From Microcaldota archaeon (GTDB lineage Archaea; Micrarchaeota; Micrarchaeia; Micrarchaeales; CABMGC01): a stretch of DNA of 8,161 bases. Within the stretch, counting starts at the first letter, position 1. Each line of letters begins with the position of its first letter. The DNA lies in contig JAJYVC010000048.1 of the NCBI GenBank assembly GCA_021792235.1, positions 1 through 8,161 of the forward strand, given 5' to 3'. This document shows positions 5,181-8,161 of the stretch, piece by piece. Below the pieces are notes generated by a model. The model did not search any database. It had not been told where the DNA came from and was given only the letters and a program-made list of their open reading frames with translations. Position numbers and translations under genes: made by a program.

Positions 5181-6662
5181 ATGCGGATGAACAACGAGAG
5201 CGCGGCTGAGGATATAGTCAAGAGGAGGGCCATATTCTACAGGTCCTTTGGAATCTACGCTGAAGTGGGCGGCTTTTATGATTATGGCCCGATAGGGCTC
5301 AGGATAAAAAGGAAAATAGAGGAAGCATGGAGGAAGCTCTTCCCAGAAGGCATGGGGCTGCTCGAGGTGGAGACGAGCATAGTCCTGCCAGAAGTGGTGC
5401 TGAAGGCGAGCGGTCATCTTGCAACGTTCACTGATCCAGTAGGAGTATGCGGCTCGTGCCATACTTCGTACAGGCTTGACAAGCTGCTTGAAGAGTATTA
5501 CGAGGCGAATGGGGACGGAGAGGGTCTTGGAGGGGTGAAGAAGCTCAAGCTCAACGACCTTGCGGCAAGGATATCGAGCGTGGGCATAAAGTGCTCGAAG
5601 TGCGGAGGCAGCATAGGCAATCCGGAGAACTTCAATCTTATGTTCAAGACGCAGATAGGGCAGAAGGGCACTGAAATCGCATATCTTAGACCCGAGACTG
5701 CGCAGGGCATATTCGTAGACTTCAAGGACATTTACCGGGCATACGGACTCAAACTTCCATGCGGCATAAGCCAGGTTGGCAAGGTGTTCAGGAACGAGAT
5801 ATCTCCGAGGCAGCAGCTCGTGCGTGTAAGGGAGTTCACCCAGATGGAAACTGAGATATTCATAGACAAGGAGGCAGGATTCGGCAGCTTCGGCGGCGTC
5901 GATTTCAAGAAGATTGAGGCTGAAAGGATAAGCTTTGCGCGAAGGGGCGAAGAGGAGGGGTCAGAATACACGATAAGGTCACTTCTCGATGACGGTTCCA
6001 TACCTAATGAGTACTTTGCTATACTGCTATACAAGGAGAAGGAGCTGGTGGACCTGCTAGGCATAGGCAAGGAGAGGTACAGGTTCAGGCAGCTGGAGAA
6101 GGAGGAGCTGCCGCACTATTCGATGGGGAACATTGACCTTGAGGTCAAAACGTCATACGGATACATAGAGGTTGCTGGTAACGCCCACAGGAGCGACTAT
6201 GACCTATCATCTCATGCGAAGCTCTCAGGTGAGGACCTAAGCGTGCTGAGCAACGAGAAGAAGGTGCTACCGCACGTGATCGAGGCAAGTATAGGGGTTG
6301 ACCGCCTGCTATTCTCAGTAATCGATGGCGCAGTCAGGGATGACGGAAGGGGGTGGAAGCTGCTGGCGCTCAATAGCTCCGTGGCACCATATGAATACGC
6401 AGTGTTCCCGCTGCAGAAGGATGATGGACTGATAAAGAAGGCTAAGGAGATACATGAAGGGCTTGGTGCAAGGCGCATATGCTCGTTTTATGCCGAGGCA
6501 GGCAGCATAGGCAAGAGATACGCCAGAGCAGACGAGATAGGAATACCAAATGCCATAACAGTTGATTTTGATACGCTCAAGGACGGCACAGTCACGATAA
6601 GGGATAGAGACTCTTCCAAGCAGGTGAGGAAGAGCATTGATGAATTGCTGAGGGCGACTTGA
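5181..6662 (+). CDS. glyS: Glycyl-tRNA synthetase, class II, archaeal/eukaryotic type
   Basis: It charges tRNA-Gly with glycine using ATP, in the cytosol, as an alpha2 dimer in this family. The start has FYRSFGIYAEVGGFYDYGPIG (19-39), the conserved GlyRS opening. Motif 1 runs into ASGHLATFTDP (76-86). Zinc-type cysteine pairs are CGSC (90-93) and CSKC (138-141). Then come LRPETAQGIFVDF (169-181), motif 2 FRNEISPRQQLVRVREFTQMETE (203-225), and motif 3 with IEASIGVDRLLF (367-378). The C-terminal anticodon-binding domain covers about 395-490. At 493 residues it is shorter than the usual 570 or so, mostly in insertions. The glycine-site motif reads GNAHRSDYDL where ADR is common. ATG 5181 is taken; ATG 5187 is equally possible. 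It heads an operon: its TGA overlaps the next ATG by one base. Confidence 0.97.
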   Translation: MRMNNESAAEDIVKRRAIFYRSFGIYAEVGGFYDYGPIGLRIKRKIEEAWRKLFPEGMGLLEVETSIVLPEVVLKASGHLATFTDPVGVCGSCHTSYRLDKLLEEYYEANGDGEGLGGVKKLKLNDLAARISSVGIKCSKCGGSIGNPENFNLMFKTQIGQKGTEIAYLRPETAQGIFVDFKDIYRAYGLKLPCGISQVGKVFRNEISPRQQLVRVREFTQMETEIFIDKEAGFGSFGGVDFKKIEAERISFARRGEEEGSEYTIRSLLDDGSIPNEYFAILLYKEKELVDLLGIGKERYRFRQLEKEELPHYSMGNIDLEVKTSYGYIEVAGNAHRSDYDLSSHAKLSGEDLSVLSNEKKVLPHVIEASIGVDRLLFSVIDGAVRDDGRGWKLLALNSSVAPYEYAVFPLQKDDGLIKKAKEIHEGLGARRICSFYAEAGSIGKRYARADEIGIPNAITVDFDTLKDGTVTIRDRDSSKQVRKSIDELLRAT

Positions 6663-6976
6663 TGGAGCATAAGCTTGGTATAAAAATAAACGACCTTGAG
6701 GACGATCTTGTGGTATCTGTGAGCGCAAACAATCTATCACTTGCAGTGGTAAAGCACGAGGGCAAGATATACGCTCTTGACAGCAAGTGCACTCATGAAG
6801 GCGGACCGCTCGGCGAAGGACACATAGACAATGGGGAGCTCATATGCCCATGGCACAGCGGCGCATTCAGTCTTGAGAGCGGAGCCGCTGACGAGAACAC
6901 TCCATGGGTCACAGACGTGAAGTCCTACAGGGTTAGGGTAGACGCTACTACCGGAGACATATACGTAGAGGAGTGA
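6662..6976 (+). CDS. Rieske-type [2Fe-2S] ferredoxin-like protein
   Basis: A 104-residue soluble single-domain Rieske protein that would hold a [2Fe-2S] cluster through two Cys and two His and carry single electrons. Both cluster boxes are complete: C43-T-H45 in CTHEGGPLGEG and C62-P-W-H65 in CPWHSGAFSLESG. The length fits NirD-like or dioxygenase-type ferredoxins, and there is no membrane anchor. The ATG at 6662 overlaps the glyS TGA (TGATG), and GAGGG at 6650-6654 sits about 7 nt upstream as a ribosome binding site; a TTG at 6659 is less likely. Its last codons also supply the ribosome binding site of the next gene. No oxygenase or reductase partner lies in the window, so the redox partner is unknown. 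Its place between two tRNA-related genes is odd. Confidence 0.92.
   Translation: MEHKLGIKINDLEDDLVVSVSANNLSLAVVKHEGKIYALDSKCTHEGGPLGEGHIDNGELICPWHSGAFSLESGAADENTPWVTDVKSYRVRVDATTGDIYVEE
6970..6976 (+). promoter_or_regulatory. Ribosome binding site that decides the rnp4 start
   Basis: GGAGTGA lies just before the ATG at 6979 and overlaps the stop of the Rieske gene. It favours ATG 6979 over the overlapping GTG at 6973, which would itself lie inside the binding site. Confidence 0.55.
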
Positions 6977-6978
6977 TC

Positions 6979-7323
6979 ATGACTAAGAACAAGAAGCTGC
7001 TTGAAGAGATTGCATCAGGTAGGATAGAATCCCTCCTTTCGATGGCCAGGACAAGGACCCTGCAGAACAGCGCAGGCGATGACCTGTCAAGGAGATATGT
7101 AGGGATGGCACAGAACATAATAAGCCATTACAAGATACCTGCGGGGAGGCGCATGCGAAGGGAAGTGTGTGCATCATGCAGCACGGTGCTCATAGCTGGA
7201 GTGAACTGCTCTGTGAGGCTTGCCAGCCAGTATGGATATGTTTCATACAGATGCGCATGCGGCAAGGAGAGACACGTAATGTACAGGTCACATGGCCCCA
7301 AGCTTCTTGAGCAGCAGGTTTGA
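6979..7323 (+). CDS. rnp4: Ribonuclease P protein component 4 (Rpp21/Rpr2 family)
   Basis: A protein subunit of archaeal RNase P, which removes 5' leaders from precursor tRNAs; Rpp21 pairs with Rpp29 and binds the specificity part of the RNA. The family signature is visible: RRYVGMAQNIISHYKIP (38-54), then RRMRREVCASC (57-67) and a zinc ribbon ending in YRCACGKERHVMY (90-102). The first zinc pair is C64-x2-C67. The second reads C92-A-C94, whereas this family usually has C-x2-C, so a ligand position may be shifted; C77 is another possible ligand. The 114-residue length is normal. The gene starts 2 bases after the Rieske stop and closes the glyS operon. Its last 36 bases overlap the end of the opposite-strand DJ-1-like gene. 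Confidence 0.88.
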   Translation: MTKNKKLLEEIASGRIESLLSMARTRTLQNSAGDDLSRRYVGMAQNIISHYKIPAGRRMRREVCASCSTVLIAGVNCSVRLASQYGYVSYRCACGKERHVMYRSHGPKLLEQQV

Positions 7324-7809
7324 GAAGTCAAGTATCCTCTCATTGTTGCCAAGGGTCAGTATGTTCTTGTCGAACTCGAGCGCCTCGCTTGATGGAGTGC
7401 CGTGATAAAGCACTACCAGCCTGCGTGTATCCTCGTCTTTTGGAACAGCTATCTTGGTGTTAGCTATTATGTTCGACCTGGCGATTATCTTGGTTGCATT
7501 GCCTATCGATGCTATGAGCTTTTCCTTCATCGAGAAGAGCTTCATGGTATCTAGCAGCTGCCTGAAATCATAGAGCTTGTATTCCTCTACTCCTTTGCCA
7601 TCTATGAGGATTATGGCATCGAACTCGTCAGGCACTATCTTTGCCGCATTCATGTCGGCATTGTATACCGCGCCATGGTAGCCTACAAGCTCGTGCGTTG
7701 AGTAGCTTGTGAGCACGGACTGCACGCCCCACTTGTCGAGCATGAGCTTGACTTTGGAGAGCGACTCGTCCTTGAAGTCCTTGGGTGATACCAGTATGGC
7801 TACTTTCAT
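7288..7809 (-). CDS. DJ-1/PfpI-like protein lacking the nucleophilic cysteine
   Basis: A 173-residue flavodoxin-like protein related to the DJ-1/PfpI superfamily, whose members act as proteases, deglycases, chaperones or amidotransferase-like enzymes. It opens with the usual first strand MKVAILVSPKDF and has a Glu at 15 near the site of the family's conserved Glu. The strand FDAIILIDGKG (63-73) stands where these proteins have a GG turn. The nucleophile elbow, normally like AICHG, reads ASIGNATKII (100-109), so Cys is Gly and His is Asn. The end, LTLGNNERILDFSNLLLKKL (151-170), matches the PfpI tail pattern. It is therefore probably not a classical cysteine enzyme. ATG 7833 would add MNDGKAVT; it has a TATA-like TAATATTATT about 32 nt upstream but lacks the family fit. 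The gene lies 57 bp after the upstream minus-strand gene, possibly in one operon. Confidence 0.75.
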   Translation of the reverse strand: MKVAILVSPKDFKDESLSKVKLMLDKWGVQSVLTSYSTHELVGYHGAVYNADMNAAKIVPDEFDAIILIDGKGVEEYKLYDFRQLLDTMKLFSMKEKLIASIGNATKIIARSNIIANTKIAVPKDEDTRRLVVLYHGTPSSEALEFDKNILTLGNNERILDFSNLLLKKLGAM

Positions 7810-7866
7810 GGTTACTGCCTTGCCATCGTTCATGACGTTGATACTATTCCAGCAGACACAATAATA

Positions 7867-8161
7867 TTACTTGCCATGCAGTGCGGAATCGTGGTGCCTC
7901 AGCCTGCGGCTTGCGTAGAAGTACATGGAGAAGCCCAGGAGCACTATGGCTGCGAAGACCGCAATGTCAAGGTCCGAAACGACAGTTATCCTAGCCTCGC
8001 TTCCGCCATACGCCTGGGCGTTTATCGTTTCGCCGCCATAATGGGCGACGATGGAGGCGGAGCCGTACGGAACATCTGGGACATATATGTACCCGCTGCT
8101 GCCCGAAGACGAGTTGATGACCGTGCCGTTCAGGAAGGTCATGCTCACCGGCACGTTAAGC
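7867..8161 (-). CDS. C-terminal end of a membrane-anchored surface protein (N-terminus beyond window)
   Basis: The minus frame is open from the right edge to TAA at 7869-7867, giving the last 97 residues; a GTG at 8154 is internal and probably not the true start. The visible part begins with a beta-rich, Ser/Gly-rich stretch (NGTVINSSSG, IYVPDVPYGSASIVAHYGG) typical of Ig-like or carboxypeptidase-regulatory-like sandwich domains. It is followed by one membrane helix at about 65-83 (DIAVFAAIVLLGFSMYFYA) and a short basic tail (RRLRHHDSALHGK). The order fits an outside domain with a C-terminal anchor and cytosolic tail. The function cannot be told from this fragment. It lies upstream of the DJ-1-like gene on the same strand, so the two may be cotranscribed. 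Confidence 0.7.
   Translation of the reverse strand, partial: LNVPVSMTFLNGTVINSSSGSSGYIYVPDVPYGSASIVAHYGGETINAQAYGGSEARITVVSDLDIAVFAAIVLLGFSMYFYASRRLRHHDSALHGK

Noticed and set aside
4988..5233. Minus-strand ORF across the glyS promoter gap
   Set aside because: It spans the end of the regulator and the start of glyS antisense, has no ribosome binding site or domain, and would cross the TATA box.

Overview
The window is archaeal and most resembles a small-genome DPANN or ARMAN/Micrarchaeota-type lineage. The archaeal signs are an archaeal/eukaryotic-type glycyl-tRNA synthetase, an Rpp21-family RNase P protein, an Lrp/AsnC-type regulator, and TATA boxes about 25-33 nt before leaderless or nearly leaderless starts. 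The lineage guess also rests on heavy AGG/ATA codon use and on secreted proteins built from Ig-like and YVTN modules. It is an inference; no rRNA is present to confirm it.

Layout. (1) 1-2311, minus: the N-terminal 770 codons of a large secreted protein made of two [Ig-like + beta-propeller] modules repeating with a period of about 400 residues; it runs off the left edge. (2) 2312-2440: divergent promoters. (3) 2441-3139, plus: a GT2 glycosyltransferase whose stop codon directly abuts the stop of (4), an unlisted one-TM microprotein on minus (3140-3280). (5) 3281-3666: a 386-base gap with two perfect hairpins, a strong symmetrical TATA element, and an AT-rich block of perfect palindromes and TATACCAT repeats. 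(6) 3667-5019, plus: a 450-residue regulator with a transposase-like N-terminal module followed by two Lrp/AsnC-like HTH + sensor units. (7) 5181-7323, plus: a tightly coupled operon of glyS, a Rieske [2Fe-2S] protein and RNase P component 4. (8) 7288-8161, minus: a DJ-1/PfpI-like protein without the usual nucleophilic cysteine, overlapping the RNase P gene tail-to-tail by 36 bp, preceded by the C-terminal end of a membrane-anchored surface protein.

How the genes relate. glyS and rnp4 both concern tRNA (charging and 5' maturation), and the overlapping stop/start junctions suggest translational coupling with the Rieske gene between them. The double Lrp-like regulator has an operator-like array directly on its own promoter, suggesting autoregulation; a TATACCA element also lies in the glyS promoter, so a link to that operon is possible but speculative. 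The left part and right edge encode envelope-facing proteins. No tRNA, rRNA, CRISPR array or intact insertion sequence was seen.
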